A DNA stretch of 56,135 nt from contig CAIUTB010000102.1 of assembly GCA_903901975.1 (NCBI GenBank), positions 1-56,135 on the forward strand. The letters are read 5' to 3'. The position numbers and the translations under genes are program-made. Below, piece by piece: positions 1 through 8,535 of the stretch. The notes below the pieces were generated by a model. It did not search any database, had not been told where the DNA came from, and saw only the letters and a program-made list of their open reading frames with translations. This DNA is from an uncultured Bacteroidales bacterium. Its GTDB lineage: Bacteria > Bacteroidota > Bacteroidia > Bacteroidales > Paludibacteraceae. How positions within the stretch are numbered: position 1 is the stretch's first letter; each line of letters opens with the position of its first letter.

Positions 1-102
1 ATACTTGGTGTTTCTGCCTTAGACAAAACACCTATACGTGACTTGCTATGCGAAGAACGTCAATTCAATCAAAATGTCAAAGAGCAACTTAGCTTATTTT
101 AA
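1..102 (+). CDS. C-terminal 33 residues of an unidentified protein (cut by window edge)
   Basis: Frame 1 is open from the first base to a TAA at 100-102 and ends in the residues KEQLSLF. It is the tail of a gene that starts left of the window. The last residues are not diagnostic, so I do not assign a family. It ends two bases before a decayed cstA fragment on the other strand, so the two are convergent and abut with no room for a terminator. This fits a junction created by rearrangement, but too little is visible to say whether the gene is intact. Confidence 0.5.
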   Translation: MLGVSALDKTPIRDLLCEERQFNQNVKEQLSLF

Positions 103-104
103 TA

Positions 105-485
105 TCAATACATGTTAAATGTAAACGCAACAGCAGTAATTGAACTTAGATAATCGCGTGGTGAGAGCAAAAGCCAAACAGGTAATACTGAAGCACAAAA
201 GCCATAGCTAACAAGTAAAATTGTCAATGTTTTGTGGTCGTAAGTAAACCACGATGCAAAAGGAGAGTTTGGAATATATCGCCCGAAAATAACTGCCAAT
301 GTAAGAAGTGTAACTCCAATTATTGTTGCTTCAACGGTTTTTCCCTTCCGGAATTTAAACATCCATACTCCCATAAACAGGGCGATGGGGACGGTACTTG
401 CAATAGTAAACAAGCCCCAAGAACTTTCAGAAAGTGCATTGACAACTACTAAGCCCAAACCAGCCATGGCAATTACCAGAATCAA
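105..485 (-). pseudogene. cstA: Carbon starvation protein CstA, internal fragment
   Basis: CstA is a membrane peptide/pyruvate transporter, normally about 500-700 residues. This stretch encodes about 126 residues and keeps CstA-specific segments: a SSWGLFTIASTVPIALFMG membrane segment and the conserved VLPVWLLLSPRDYLSS segment. I align it with roughly residues 165-290 of the E. coli protein. Everything before and after is missing. Homology stops right after SPRDYLSS (near 148), and the frame then runs through unrelated codons to a stop. The only start is a TTG three codons after an in-frame TGA at 492-494. Hydrophobic segments remain, but the protein cannot be functional. It is a remnant left by deletion or insertion, next to an excisionase-like gene. 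Confidence 0.8.
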
Positions 486-504
486 TAGTATTCATGGCTC
501 AGAA

Positions 505-1062
505 TTATTTATGGTTGAATAGCCGGTCGATTTCTAATTTGGGGACATAAACGAATTTTCCAATTTGCTTTTTGGGAATACTACATTTTCGAATAGTCTT
601 TTGGACTGTGGAGGCTGATATTCCAAACTTCTCTGTTATCTCGCCAATCGTGTAGCACTCACTTGGGTCATAATTGAGTTTTGTTTGTTCGATTAGTGGT
701 TGAGCAGATTGAATGATTTCAACCTTTGGAAACATGGCTTCTATGTGAACCCGACTAATGCGGGTTAGCCGTTCCCCAAGATTTACGGCAGGAATATTGC
801 CTTTCTTGATTTGGCGGTAAATGGTATCCCTTGATATTCCGAAAAGAATTACCGCTTCCTGGATTGAAATGTAAGGTCGGTCTGCTGGGATTTGATTGGC
901 TAACTGTTCGTGCTTATCTTTTTCCTTTTCGAGGGCTTTCTTTTTACGTGTGGCTGCTTCAGAACATTTCTCGCAACAGTACTTCGAGTAGACAGTTTTG
1001 GCATTAAATTGCTTACCGCAATTTTCGCAATTTCTTTGGAGGATAAACTTGCTAACTGGCAT
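505..1062 (-). CDS. Zinc-finger and double HTH (excisionase-like) DNA-binding protein
   Basis: About 185 residues from the ATG at 1060-1062. A GTG at 1113 would add 17 residues of unlikely sequence. The N-terminus has a treble-clef-like zinc motif (CENCGKQF, then YCCEKC), followed by a charged lysine-rich helix. Two helix-turn-helix units of the HTH_17/excisionase type follow: ISIQEAVILFGISRDTIYRQ and YTIGEITEKFGISASTVQKT. Similar proteins in Bacteroidota are often encoded on integrative elements beside a tyrosine recombinase, where they act as directionality factors or regulators. No integrase is visible here. The neighbouring cstA scrap supports a former mobile-element boundary. DNA binding is well supported; the exact role is inferred. 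Confidence 0.7.
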   Translation of the reverse strand: MPVSKFILQRNCENCGKQFNAKTVYSKYCCEKCSEAATRKKKALEKEKDKHEQLANQIPADRPYISIQEAVILFGISRDTIYRQIKKGNIPAVNLGERLTRISRVHIEAMFPKVEIIQSAQPLIEQTKLNYDPSECYTIGEITEKFGISASTVQKTIRKCSIPKKQIGKFVYVPKLEIDRLFNHK

Positions 1063-1148
1063 AATACACGTTTTAAATGTGGTTACGTATGTATAAGTAT
1101 TTATAAGTCGCACTTTCCTGCTAATTAAGTCGCGTTACAAATATGTTG

Positions 1149-1180
1149 CAAATATAAGAAAAATAATCGTATATAACAAT
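1149..1180 (-). promoter_or_regulatory. Candidate Bacteroidota promoter for the zinc-finger/HTH gene
   Basis: Read on the minus strand, TATATTTG (1149-1156) matches the TAnnTTTG -7 box. It is preceded after 20 bases by ATTG (1177-1180), one base off the TTTG -33 box. This would give a leader of about 80 bases before the ATG at 1062. Confidence 0.45.
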
Positions 1181-1195
1181 AGATAAGCAAAAAAC

Positions 1196-1237
1196 AAAAT
1201 AAAAAAGTCGCTGTAAACTAAGCGTTTACAGCGACTT
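1196..1237 (-). terminator. Rho-independent terminator of dnaK
   Basis: A perfect 14-bp stem (1205-1218 with 1224-1237) and a five-base loop lie 32 bases after the dnaK stop. On the minus strand a T-rich run follows, seen as A-rich plus-strand sequence at 1196-1206. It separates dnaK from the HTH gene downstream. Confidence 0.9.
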
Positions 1238-1268
1238 CTCTAAATTAATCTTTCCTTGTTAGGGGCTT

Positions 1269-3179
1269 TTACTTTACTTCTTCAAAATCGACGTCTGTGA
1301 CATCACCTTCTTTATTTCCACCTTGGGCTTGTTGTCCACCGGCGTTAGGTTGAGCTTGTTCTCCACCCTGTGCATTCTGAGCATTGTACATTTCCTGACT
1401 AGCAGCCTGGAATACCGTGTTCAGTTCGTTGGTGGCAGCATCAATTCCGTCAATATCCTGAGCCTTATGAGCTTCTTTCAGTTTGGCAAGTGCAGCTTCA
1501 ATTGGACCTTTTTTGTCAGCCGGAAGTTTATCGCCAAATTCGCTCAACTGTTTTTCAGTCTGGAAAATCAAACTGTCAGCATGATTCATTTTGTCGATTC
1601 TTTCTTTTTCCTTTGCATCGCTTTCAGCATTGGCAGCAGCTTCATCTTTCATTCGTTTGATTTCAGCATCGCTCAAGCCTGATGAAGCTTCAATACGAAT
1701 ACTTTGTTGTTTTCCGGTAGCTTTATCCTTTGCGGAAACATGTAAAATACCGTTTGCGTCAATATCGAAAGTCACCTCTACCTGTGGCTCACCACGACGG
1801 GAAGGCATAATGCCATCTAAGTGGAAGCGACCAAGTGATTTATTGTGAACAGCTGTCGGACGTTCGCCCTGCAATACATGAATTTCTACAGAAGGTTGAT
1901 TATCGGCAGCTGTAGTAAATGTTTCCGATTTTTTAGTCGGGATGGTAGTATTCGATTCAATCAGTTTGGTCATTACACCACCCATTGTTTCAATACCTAG
2001 TGAAAGTGGCGTAACGTCAAGTAACAATACATCTTTTACATCACCGCTCAATACTCCACCCTGAATGGCAGCACCTACAGCCACTACTTCGTCAGGATTA
2101 ACCCCTTTTGAAGGAGATTTTCCAAAGAATTTCTCAACGGCAGTCTGAATTGCAGGAATACGGGTAGAACCACCAACCAAAATAATTTCATCTATATCGC
2201 CAATGGTCAAACCGGCATTTTTCAATGCAGTACGGCAAGGTTCGATAGTACGTTGAATCAAATCGTCAATCAGTTGCTCAAATTTAGCACGGGTCAGGGT
2301 ACGAACCAGGTGACGTGGTACACCGTCAACCGGCATAATATATGGCAAGTTGATTTCCGAAGAAGTGGTATTCGAAAGTTCAATTTTTGCTTTCTCAGCA
2401 GCTTCTTTCAACCGTTGCAACGCCATTGGGTCTTTGCTCAAATCAAGTCCGCTGTTTTCGTTTTTGAATTCAGTAACCAACCAGTCGATAATACGGTGGT
2501 CAAAGTCATCACCCCCAAGGTGAGTATCACCATCGGTCGATTTTACTTCAAATACACCGTCGCCCAGTTCCAGCACTGATACGTCATGAGTACCACCACC
2601 ACAGTCAAAAACCACGATTTTCATTTCTTTGTTGGTTTTATCCAAACCATAAGCCAAAGCAGCTGCAGTGGGTTCGTTGATAATACGACGAACATTCAGA
2701 CCTGCAATTTCGCCAGCTTCTTTCGTTGCCTGACGTTGTGAATCGTTGAAATAAGCCGGAACAGTAATAACTGCATCGGTTACTTCAGTTCCAAGATAAT
2801 CTTCAGCAGTTTTTTTCATTTTTTGAAGAATGATAGCCGAAATTTCCTGTGGAGAATACATACGTCCGTCAATATCAACACGAGCTGTACTGTTGTCACC
2901 TTTTACCACTTTAAATGGTACACGGGCAATTTCTTTTGCCAGGCGATCGTATGATTCACCCATAAATCGTTTAATAGAAGAAACGGTTTTTGTTGGATTG
3001 GTAATTGCCTGACGTTTTGCAGGATCACCCACTTTACGTTCGCCACCTTCAACAAATCCAACGACTGAAGGAGTGGTACGTTTTCCTTCGCTGTTAGCGA
3101 TAACGATAGGTTCGTTACCTTCCATTACAGAAACACACGAGTTGGTGGTTCCTAAGTCAATTCCAATAATTTTTCCCAT
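1269..3179 (-). CDS. dnaK: Molecular chaperone DnaK (Hsp70)
   Basis: 636 residues, the usual DnaK length. It is the ATP-dependent Hsp70 chaperone that binds exposed hydrophobic peptides and works with DnaJ and GrpE in the cytoplasm. The N-terminus [18 protein letters not shown] is the phosphate-1 loop. The second phosphate motif reads [10 protein letters not shown] where proteobacterial proteins have DLGGGTFD; I recall similar variants in this phylum. [12 protein letters not shown] is the adenosine-binding motif. The substrate-binding domain begins after [19 protein letters not shown], and the tail is a glutamine/glycine-rich linker ending DVDFEEVK. It stands alone: no dnaJ or grpE is adjacent. 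A strong terminator follows. No clear heat-shock operator (CIRCE) is visible upstream. Confidence 0.98.
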   Translation of the reverse strand: MGKIIGIDLGTTNSCVSVMEGNEPIVIANSEGKRTTPSVVGFVEGGERKVGDPAKRQAITNPTKTVSSIKRFMGESYDRLAKEIARVPFKVVKGDNSTARVDIDGRMYSPQEISAIILQKMKKTAEDYLGTEVTDAVITVPAYFNDSQRQATKEAGEIAGLNVRRIINEPTAAALAYGLDKTNKEMKIVVFDCGGGTHDVSVLELGDGVFEVKSTDGDTHLGGDDFDHRIIDWLVTEFKNENSGLDLSKDPMALQRLKEAAEKAKIELSNTTSSEINLPYIMPVDGVPRHLVRTLTRAKFEQLIDDLIQRTIEPCRTALKNAGLTIGDIDEIILVGGSTRIPAIQTAVEKFFGKSPSKGVNPDEVVAVGAAIQGGVLSGDVKDVLLLDVTPLSLGIETMGGVMTKLIESNTTIPTKKSETFTTAADNQPSVEIHVLQGERPTAVHNKSLGRFHLDGIMPSRRGEPQVEVTFDIDANGILHVSAKDKATGKQQSIRIEASSGLSDAEIKRMKDEAAANAESDAKEKERIDKMNHADSLIFQTEKQLSEFGDKLPADKKGPIEAALAKLKEAHKAQDIDGIDAATNELNTVFQAASQEMYNAQNAQGGEQAQPNAGGQQAQGGNKEGDVTDVDFEEVK

Positions 3180-3411
3180 AATTGTTTTTATTTATTTAAT
3201 AAGTTAGAGTTTTCGTTTTATTGATACGACTTTGGTTTTACAAAGCGTATGCCAACAGCACTTTTTTCGAAAATAATTGAATTCTGTCAGAAAAACAGAG
3301 AAATAACAGTTCAAATACCTAAAATAACGGACAAAATGGCAAAAAACCCGACACAGCAGTAAGCGGTAAACGGTAAACAGCAAGCACTTTGTTCTTCTCA
3401 TTTGCTTACCA
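3180..3411. other. dnaK-folK divergent intergenic region, left part
   Basis: AT-rich upstream region of dnaK with no gene I can support. The segment near 3355-3387 (AGCGGTAAACGGTAAACAGC and flanks) is an inverted, imperfect relative of the 21-bp repeat that begins at 3412, so the two could pair into a long imperfect hairpin. On the minus strand TACGCTTTG (3242-3250) resembles a -7 box with one extra base and might serve dnaK. That assignment is weak. Confidence 0.4.
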
Positions 3412-3516
3412 CTTACAGTTTACCGTTTGCTGCTTACAGTTTACCGTTTGCTGCTTACAGTTTACCGTTTGCTGCTTACAGTTTACCGTTTGCTGCTTAC
3501 AGTTTACCGTTTGCTG
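3412..3516. repeat. Tandem array of five perfect 21-bp repeats upstream of folK
   Basis: Five head-to-tail identical 21-bp copies start at 3412, 3433, 3454, 3475 and 3496. Each contains CTTACAGTTTACCGTTTG. A sixth, diverged copy (3517-3537) follows, and then short GCCGTTTGCC-like pieces run up to the folK promoter. Every unit carries a TTTG, the same word as the -33 promoter box. Because 21 is a multiple of three, the array is open in several frames and produces spurious TVYRLLL or SLPFAAY repeats in translation. It has no spacers, so it is not a CRISPR. Copy number is probably variable between strains. Confidence 0.95.
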
Positions 3517-3544
3517 CTTACTGCTCACCGCTTGCCGTTTGCCG

Positions 3545-3575
3545 TTTGCCGCTTGCCGCTAAAATCGTATCTTTG
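3545..3575 (+). promoter_or_regulatory. folK promoter, exact match to TTTG-N19-TAnnTTTG
   Basis: TTTG at 3545-3548, a 19-base spacer and TATCTTTG at 3568-3575 match the Bacteroidota primary sigma consensus exactly. The G of the -7 box is only five bases before the folK ATG at 3580, so the transcript must be leaderless or have only a few leader bases. The -33 box lies in the degenerate end of the 21-bp repeat array. Confidence 0.8.
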
Positions 3576-3579
3576 CAGC

Positions 3580-4035
3580 ATGGCATTAATTTATCTGGGA
3601 CTAGGAACAAATTTAGGAGATAAGGAGCGTAATCTGAATGAAGCAATTCGGAAAATCTCGCTTGAAGTTGCTGAAGTAACTTGTCAATCAGGATTCTATG
3701 CGTCCAAACCCTGGGGATTTGAGTCGGAGAATGAGTTTTTGAATGCAGTTGTGGCAATAGAAACAAATTTGTTAGCGCTAGCTTTATTAGCGAAAACGCA
3801 GAAAATTGAGCGTGAACTCGGTCGTATTGACAAATCGACAAAGGCTTATACAGATCGGGTGATTGATATTGATATTTTACTGTATGATTACGAGATAATT
3901 GATTTGCCTGAATTAAAAATCCCACATCCGTTGATTACGGAGCGGGACTTTGTATATATTCCGTTACTTGAAATTGCACCGAATCTGGTGCATCCGGTAA
4001 ACGGTAAGAAATTTAGAGAATTGATTGTTGACTGA
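3580..4035 (+). CDS. folK: HPPK, 2-amino-4-hydroxy-6-hydroxymethyldihydropteridine pyrophosphokinase
   Basis: About 151 residues from the ATG at 3580. It transfers pyrophosphate from ATP to 6-hydroxymethyl-7,8-dihydropterin in folate synthesis. Family motifs are GLGTNLGDKERNL at the N-terminus, RVIDIDILLYD (HPPK signature with metal-binding aspartates) and LKIPHPLITERDFVYIPLLE. The frame stays open upstream to 3427, but that part is pure tandem-repeat translation and would contain the promoter, so I place the start at 3580. No other folate gene is adjacent. It converges with the DUF2007 gene 10 bases downstream. Confidence 0.95.
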   Translation: MALIYLGLGTNLGDKERNLNEAIRKISLEVAEVTCQSGFYASKPWGFESENEFLNAVVAIETNLLALALLAKTQKIERELGRIDKSTKAYTDRVIDIDILLYDYEIIDLPELKIPHPLITERDFVYIPLLEIAPNLVHPVNGKKFRELIVD

Positions 4036-4045
4036 TTACTGCCGA

Positions 4046-4300
4046 CTACTGTTCACTGCTAACTATTTCACTGTCAACAGCTTTTTCATAATCATCGAGC
4101 ACTTTGAGTGCTTTCTTGTAGTCATTTTCGAAAACCAGAATTCTCAATCCTTCATTAATCTCTCCAAACATCGGCATCAGTTCTACCGAATCTTCGTTAT
4201 TTATACTGGAATCAATATTGTTTTCTTTCAGCAATTCCTGATCAAACATGGCTTCAACCACTGTTTCGTAATTTTTTAGGGTAATAAGCTTGTCTTCCAT
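4046..4300 (-). CDS. DUF2007-like small protein
   Basis: 84 residues, acidic, no signal peptide. The pattern ITLKNYETVVEAMFDQELLKENNI followed by MPMFGEINEGLRILVFENDYKKALKVLDDYEK looks like the DUF2007 group (proposed signal-transducing, PII-like fold): a short beta strand, a helix that tracks endpoints of chains, then a strand and a C-terminal helix. No catalytic residues are apparent. It is transcribed alone and converges with folK. The 3' end overlaps a low-complexity ACTGTTCACTGC-type sequence (about 4025-4080), so its last residues may be of recent origin. Function is unknown. Confidence 0.6.
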   Translation of the reverse strand: MEDKLITLKNYETVVEAMFDQELLKENNIDSSINNEDSVELMPMFGEINEGLRILVFENDYKKALKVLDDYEKAVDSEIVSSEQ

Positions 4301-4460
4301 AACTTTAATTTTTAAAGGGTTTCCGTCTACAAATGTACAGCTTTATTTATATTTAAAACAACTTATCGCTATTTTAAGTTTAGAAAAATGACCTTATTTA
4401 TTATCTGTTTTTTATTTCTATTCTGATAAAGGTTTTATCGTCCTTACGAATTATTTTTAC

Positions 4461-4468
4461 TAATTTTG
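4461..4468 (+). promoter_or_regulatory. Candidate -7 box for the DUF5063-exonuclease-rlmI operon
   Basis: TAATTTTG matches TAnnTTTG and lies 28 bases before the first ATG. No exact TTTG is found at the -33 distance. The same extended word, TAATTTTGTG, occurs upstream of the tetR gene at 40970. Confidence 0.4.
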
Positions 4469-4496
4469 TGGCGCTCGCTAATAAAAGTATTAAAAG

Positions 4497-5138
4497 ATGG
4501 ATTTAGATCAATTACCCGACCATATCGTTTACAGCAAAAATGTCATTGAATTTGTTACAGTAGCTGCCGAAACCTGTCTGTTTTTCGAGCATGCAGTTGA
4601 ATTCCTGCCACAAGACTTTATTCGTAAATCGGTAAAACTGTTGCCACTTTTATATCTGAAAGCGTCGTTAGTAGAGATTCCAGAGCGGGTTTTTGATGAT
4701 CCAAGCGAACGATTTGTGGCAGAAGAAGATTATTTGTTTGTCAAAGAACAACTGGAACAAATTCTAGGTGCCGACGATTCGTACCTCGAAGTTTTTCATC
4801 CCGATATGGCTATCAGCGATACCCCAATTGCAGCTTTTGTATCGGAAAATCTGTCCGATATTTATCAGGAGTTGAAAGATTTTGCGGCCAATTACCAACT
4901 GGGCGACCTTGATATAATGAATGATTCGCTGGTTACCTGCCTCGAAGCTTTTGGCGAACATTGGGGTCAGAAACTATTGAATGCCATGCGTGCCTTGCAT
5001 GCAATCCGGTTCAGCGATAGCTTTGGTGAGAAAAATGAAGAGGATGAATTAAATGCTAAAACAAAAATTGACCGCAACTCGTTTTTAAATTTCCTTCACG
5101 ATGATGACGATGATGATTTAGATAATTTATTGAAATAA
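4497..5138 (+). CDS. DUF5063 family protein
   Basis: 213 residues, predicted all-helical, cytoplasmic and acidic. A run of aspartates (DDDDDDL) precedes the C-terminus. The NVIEFVTVAAETCLFFE and PIAAFVSENLSDIYQELKDF segments fit DUF5063, a family of unknown function. In Bacteroidota it is commonly encoded just before a 3'-5' exonuclease, as here: the exonuclease ATG follows this stop by three bases. Translational coupling and a shared function in nucleic-acid processing are likely but inferred. The start ATG at 4497 is the first in frame after the candidate promoter. Confidence 0.75.
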   Translation: MDLDQLPDHIVYSKNVIEFVTVAAETCLFFEHAVEFLPQDFIRKSVKLLPLLYLKASLVEIPERVFDDPSERFVAEEDYLFVKEQLEQILGADDSYLEVFHPDMAISDTPIAAFVSENLSDIYQELKDFAANYQLGDLDIMNDSLVTCLEAFGEHWGQKLLNAMRALHAIRFSDSFGEKNEEDELNAKTKIDRNSFLNFLHDDDDDDLDNLLK

Positions 5139-5141
5139 AAG

Positions 5142-5840
5142 ATGCTACAATCCAAAATAACCAAGGAAGAGGTAAATCAATTGCCGGTTACCATTTTCGA
5201 AGGAAAAATAACGTTGGTTGATGATATGTCGAAAATTCATCCTGCCATTGAGAAACTCCGGAAAGCTACTATTGTCGGAATTGATACCGAAACCAAGCCT
5301 TCATTCACCCGGGGAACGTATCATAAAGTGTCATTGGTTCAACTTTCCACACTCGATCATTGCTTTTTGTTCCGCCTGAATTGTATAGACTTTCCGGTTG
5401 CTTTAGCCGAATTTCTTTCGGATGAGAAAATTGCGAAAATAGGACTATCATTGCGCGACGATTTGAATGGTTTAAATAAACTTCACAGGTTTAAACCTGG
5501 AAATTGCATTGACATTCAAACGATTGTACGGAATTACGGAATTTTGGAACTTGGACTTCAAAAAATATATGCTATCCTTTTCGGCAAAAAAATTTCCAAA
5601 TCACAGCGACTTACCAATTGGGAAAGCCCCGAACTGACGGAACAACAGCAACGCTATGCAGCGACCGATGCCTGGGCTAGTTTGCAAATATATTTGCAGT
5701 TGATGAACGAACGTAAGCTTAGCAAAAAAGAACTGGATGCCTTATTACTTCAACAGGCGTTGGAACAAAGTCAGTTGCATGAACAGCGAATGCTTGAAAA
5801 ACAGCAGGAATCTGCATCGAATGAGCCAACTATCAACTAA
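5142..5840 (+). CDS. 3'-5' exonuclease, DEDDy (RNase D-like) family
   Basis: 232 residues with one DnaQ/RNase D-type exonuclease domain covering about residues 20-200. The four acidic ligands are visible: ATIVGIDTETKP (ExoI: D and E), IGLSLRDDLNGL (ExoII: D) and YAATDAWASLQIY (ExoIII, Y-x3-D type). HRDC domains of full RNase D are absent, so it is the short stand-alone form. A glutamine-rich helical tail follows. The substrate, RNA or DNA, cannot be read from the sequence. It is the second gene of the operon, three bases after the DUF5063 gene and 18 bases before rlmI, which suggests a role in RNA maturation. Confidence 0.85.
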   Translation: MLQSKITKEEVNQLPVTIFEGKITLVDDMSKIHPAIEKLRKATIVGIDTETKPSFTRGTYHKVSLVQLSTLDHCFLFRLNCIDFPVALAEFLSDEKIAKIGLSLRDDLNGLNKLHRFKPGNCIDIQTIVRNYGILELGLQKIYAILFGKKISKSQRLTNWESPELTEQQQRYAATDAWASLQIYLQLMNERKLSKKELDALLLQQALEQSQLHEQRMLEKQQESASNEPTIN

Positions 5841-5858
5841 CAACCGTCAACTAATTAA

Positions 5859-7046
5859 ATGATAACTGTCCAACTCAAACCCAAAAAAGAAGAAAGTTTA
5901 CTGCGTTTTCATCCCTGGGTTTTTTCGGGTGCCATTTTGCGCATCGATGGAAAACCCACTGAAGGTGAACTCGTTGAAGTGCTTGACAGCAACCGTAACT
6001 TTCTGGCATTGGGTCATTTTCAAATTGGCAGTATCGCCGTTCGGGTTGTGTCGTTTGAGAATTTGAAAGTGGATGATGATTTTTGGGCAAAGAAAATCCG
6101 AAATGCCTATGTCATGCGCCAATCTCTTGGCTTGGTTGCTCCCGGGTTCAATAATACCTATCGCTTAATTCACGGAGAAGGTGATTCGTTGCCGGGTTTG
6201 ATTGTAGATGTGTACGACGATACAGCCGTTATGCAGGCGCACTCCATTGGTATGCACGAAATTCGTGAAACCCTCGCCAGGGCTATTGTTGCCAATGTTC
6301 CCGAAGTGAAAAACGTATTTTACAAATCCGAAACAACCTTGCCATTTAAGGCGGCCATCGAACCCGAAGATGGTTATCTGATTGGTCAGGTTAATCCGGA
6401 AATCAAGGCTCTTGAAAATGGCTTGCAATTTCATGTCGACTGGTTAAAAGGTCAGAAAACAGGTTTTTTTGTCGATCAGCGTGAAAACCGCTCGTTGCTC
6501 GAGAAATATTCTGCAGGAAAGTCGGTGCTGAATATGTTTTGTTACACCGGTGGATTCTCCGTTTATGCCTTACGTGGCGGTGCGAAACTGGTTCATTCGG
6601 TCGACAGTTCGGCAAAAGCCATTGATTTGACGGACAAAAACATGGAAATCAGTTTTCCGAATGATTCGCGGCATACATCCTTTGCCGAAGATGCTTTTAA
6701 ATACCTGAATAATCTCCACACGCTCGAGCAACAATACGATTTAATTATTCTCGACCCACCGGCTTTTGCCAAACACCGCGAAGCATTGCGCAATGCGTTG
6801 AAAGGTTACAAACGCCTGAATGCAAAGGCTTTTGAACAAATTAAACCCGGTGGAATTCTGTTTACTTTCTCCTGTTCGCAAGTCGTTTCAAAAGAGCAAT
6901 TCCGCCTGGCTGTTTTCAGTGCTGCTGCCGAAAGCAAACGCAATGTCCGCATTCTTCACCAACTTTCACAACCGGCCGACCACCCGATTAACATCTATCA
7001 TCCCGAAGGTGAATATCTGAAGGGATTGGTGCTTTGGGTGGAGTAA
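5859..7046 (+). CDS. rlmI: Class I SAM-dependent rRNA methyltransferase, RlmI type
   Basis: 395 residues, matching the RlmI/YccW family (23S rRNA cytosine C5 methylation at position 1962 in E. coli). Residues 1-75 form a PUA RNA-binding domain (HPWVFSGAILRIDG, GELVEVLDSNRNFLALG). The Rossmann methyltransferase domain follows, with LKGQKTGFFVDQRENR, the SAM-binding VLNMFCYTGGFSVYAL, the catalytic DLIILDPPAFAKHR, and LFTFSCSQ carrying the cysteine. It is the third gene of the DUF5063-exonuclease operon. Low-complexity AACTATCAACTAACAACCG lies between it and the previous gene. Substrate position in this organism is inferred from family membership. Confidence 0.9.
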   Translation: MITVQLKPKKEESLLRFHPWVFSGAILRIDGKPTEGELVEVLDSNRNFLALGHFQIGSIAVRVVSFENLKVDDDFWAKKIRNAYVMRQSLGLVAPGFNNTYRLIHGEGDSLPGLIVDVYDDTAVMQAHSIGMHEIRETLARAIVANVPEVKNVFYKSETTLPFKAAIEPEDGYLIGQVNPEIKALENGLQFHVDWLKGQKTGFFVDQRENRSLLEKYSAGKSVLNMFCYTGGFSVYALRGGAKLVHSVDSSAKAIDLTDKNMEISFPNDSRHTSFAEDAFKYLNNLHTLEQQYDLIILDPPAFAKHREALRNALKGYKRLNAKAFEQIKPGGILFTFSCSQVVSKEQFRLAVFSAAAESKRNVRILHQLSQPADHPINIYHPEGEYLKGLVLWVE

Positions 7047-7105
7047 ATTTTAAAATACTTGTTTAAACCATTTTGATTTGGTACAGTCAACCTAATAAAA
7101 AGTAT

Positions 7106-8233
7106 ATGAGGAAATTACTACTGCAACTTACTTTCATTTTCTTACTGACCACTTTTACTTATAGTCAAACAAATGTTTATGACAGTATTTTTTTTAGTGG
7201 TCGATGGAGAACTTATTTGACTCATTTACCCATCGGATACAATGTTACCAAAAAATATCCTTTGATTCTGGCTTTTCATGGCGGGAGTCCGCTGGGATAT
7301 CAATCTATTCAATATCAGTCTCGTTTGTCTGAAAAATCGGATTCAGCCGGATTTATTGTGGTTTATCCCGAAGGTGTGAAATTTGCAGGCAACAGAACCT
7401 GGAATGCCGGCGGATGTTGTGCGCCTGCTACATCACTCAATATAGACGATGTAGGTTTTGTTAATTCATTATTAAATACATTAAACAAAATCCGATCAAT
7501 TGATAGCACCAGGGTATATGCAACCGGTTTTTCCAATGGAGCGTTGCTGAGTTATAAAATTGCAAATCAACTCACCAGAAGATTTGCTGCTATAGCCATT
7601 GTTGAAGGTGATTTTGTAAGTTATCCATGGCAACCCTCGCAACCAATACCAATTATTAGTTTTCATTCCTATATGGATCAGAATGTGAAGTATTACGGTG
7701 GCGTAACTACAGGTACTACCGGTACTTATTTTCCTCCTCAGGACAGCATGTTTACAATCATTAGCTCAACTTATTCTTGCGCGCTTAAGAAAGAAACCTT
7801 ATTTCACGATGCAAGTAAATACGACCATTTTAAATACTCAAACTGTTCAGGTAATGCTGTCATTGAGCAATATGTAAGCTATGATGGCGAACATTCGTGG
7901 CCGGGTGGTCAGTCATTAAGCGGAGTAGCTGTTAGTACTCAGTTTAGTGCAACGTATTTAATGTGGAAGTTTTTTCAGAACTATAGCACGAGTTTAAATA
8001 CAGGTATTCAGAATGTTGCAGAAACTCCGGATCTTCAAACCATTGCTTTAATTTTTACGAACAGAATAAATACGGAAAAGATTGGTATTGAAGGGACTTA
8101 TATGCTGCTGAATTCTTCCGGACAAGTTATCAGTTCAGGGAGTAATATTAAAGACAAAGATTTTTCAACTCTCAGCCCGGGTCTTTATTTTCTAAAATCA
8201 GAAAATTCACTTTTGAAACTTATCAGACAATAA
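7106..8233 (+). CDS. Secreted PHB-depolymerase/LpqC-like esterase with type IX secretion tail
   Basis: 375 residues from ATG 7106; an upstream TTG at 7073 adds only non-signal residues. Residues 1-20 are a signal peptide (KLLLQLTFIFLLTTFTYS). An alpha/beta-hydrolase domain of the polyhydroxybutyrate depolymerase/feruloyl esterase group follows, with oxyanion region LILAFHGGSPLG, nucleophile S143 in GFSNGALLSY, D191 in SYMDQNV and H263 in DGEHSWPGG. The natural ester could be a plant polysaccharide feruloyl/acetyl ester or a polyester. The last 75 residues are a type IX sorting domain ending LSPGLYFLKSENSLLKL, so the enzyme should be exported by the T9SS to the surface or medium. It is monocistronic. 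Confidence 0.85.
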   Translation: MRKLLLQLTFIFLLTTFTYSQTNVYDSIFFSGRWRTYLTHLPIGYNVTKKYPLILAFHGGSPLGYQSIQYQSRLSEKSDSAGFIVVYPEGVKFAGNRTWNAGGCCAPATSLNIDDVGFVNSLLNTLNKIRSIDSTRVYATGFSNGALLSYKIANQLTRRFAAIAIVEGDFVSYPWQPSQPIPIISFHSYMDQNVKYYGGVTTGTTGTYFPPQDSMFTIISSTYSCALKKETLFHDASKYDHFKYSNCSGNAVIEQYVSYDGEHSWPGGQSLSGVAVSTQFSATYLMWKFFQNYSTSLNTGIQNVAETPDLQTIALIFTNRINTEKIGIEGTYMLLNSSGQVISSGSNIKDKDFSTLSPGLYFLKSENSLLKLIRQ

Positions 8234-8535
8234 TATTATTCGTAAGTTTTTATATCTGATTTCCGCCGAAATTTAAAGTTACTGACCCGAATTATTTCCA
8301 TCCTTAAATTTATTTTGCAATATGCTTACAACCCGTTTTTCATCCTGAAAAAATATGCAAAATAATTAAAGAAATTTTTCTCTAATTCCTTTTTTTATCA
8401 AAATAAAAGTCGGATATTTGTACTCAAATTCAAAGCGGCTTTAGGAAACCATATAGTTCAGATTATCAGGTTGTTGTGTTGGTTTGGGTTTAAATAAACA
8501 TCTTTTTTTGAAAAACTATCAAAACGGATTATAAA
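8234..8535. other. Intergenic region before the carboxyltransferase
   Basis: About 300 AT-rich bases with no open frame of merit. GGATATTTG (8413-8421) is one base off a -7 box and would give a leader of about 110 bases for the downstream gene. No strong hairpin or riboswitch-like structure was recognised. Confidence 0.4.

Noticed and set aside
1705-2640. dnaK GGGTHD variant as sign of altered chaperone
   Set aside because: Similar variants are, as far as I recall, normal in Bacteroidota DnaK, so this is not unusual.
3204-3401. Minus-strand 65-residue frame upstream of dnaK
   Set aside because: Starts in the inverted repeat, low-complexity composition, no ribosome site and no recognisable family.
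3412-3537. Possible CRISPR array
   Set aside because: The repeats are contiguous with no spacers and no cas genes are present.
3427-3579. N-terminal extension of folK
   Set aside because: It is repeat-derived and lies upstream of or inside the exact-match promoter; the HPPK domain starts at the ATG at 3580.
3402-3623. Plus-strand reading frame of SLPFAAY repeats
   Set aside because: It is a translation of the 21-bp tandem array overlapping the folK promoter; no coding features.
7073-7105. TTG start for the secreted esterase
   Set aside because: The ATG at 7106 starts directly at a typical signal peptide; the extension would spoil it.
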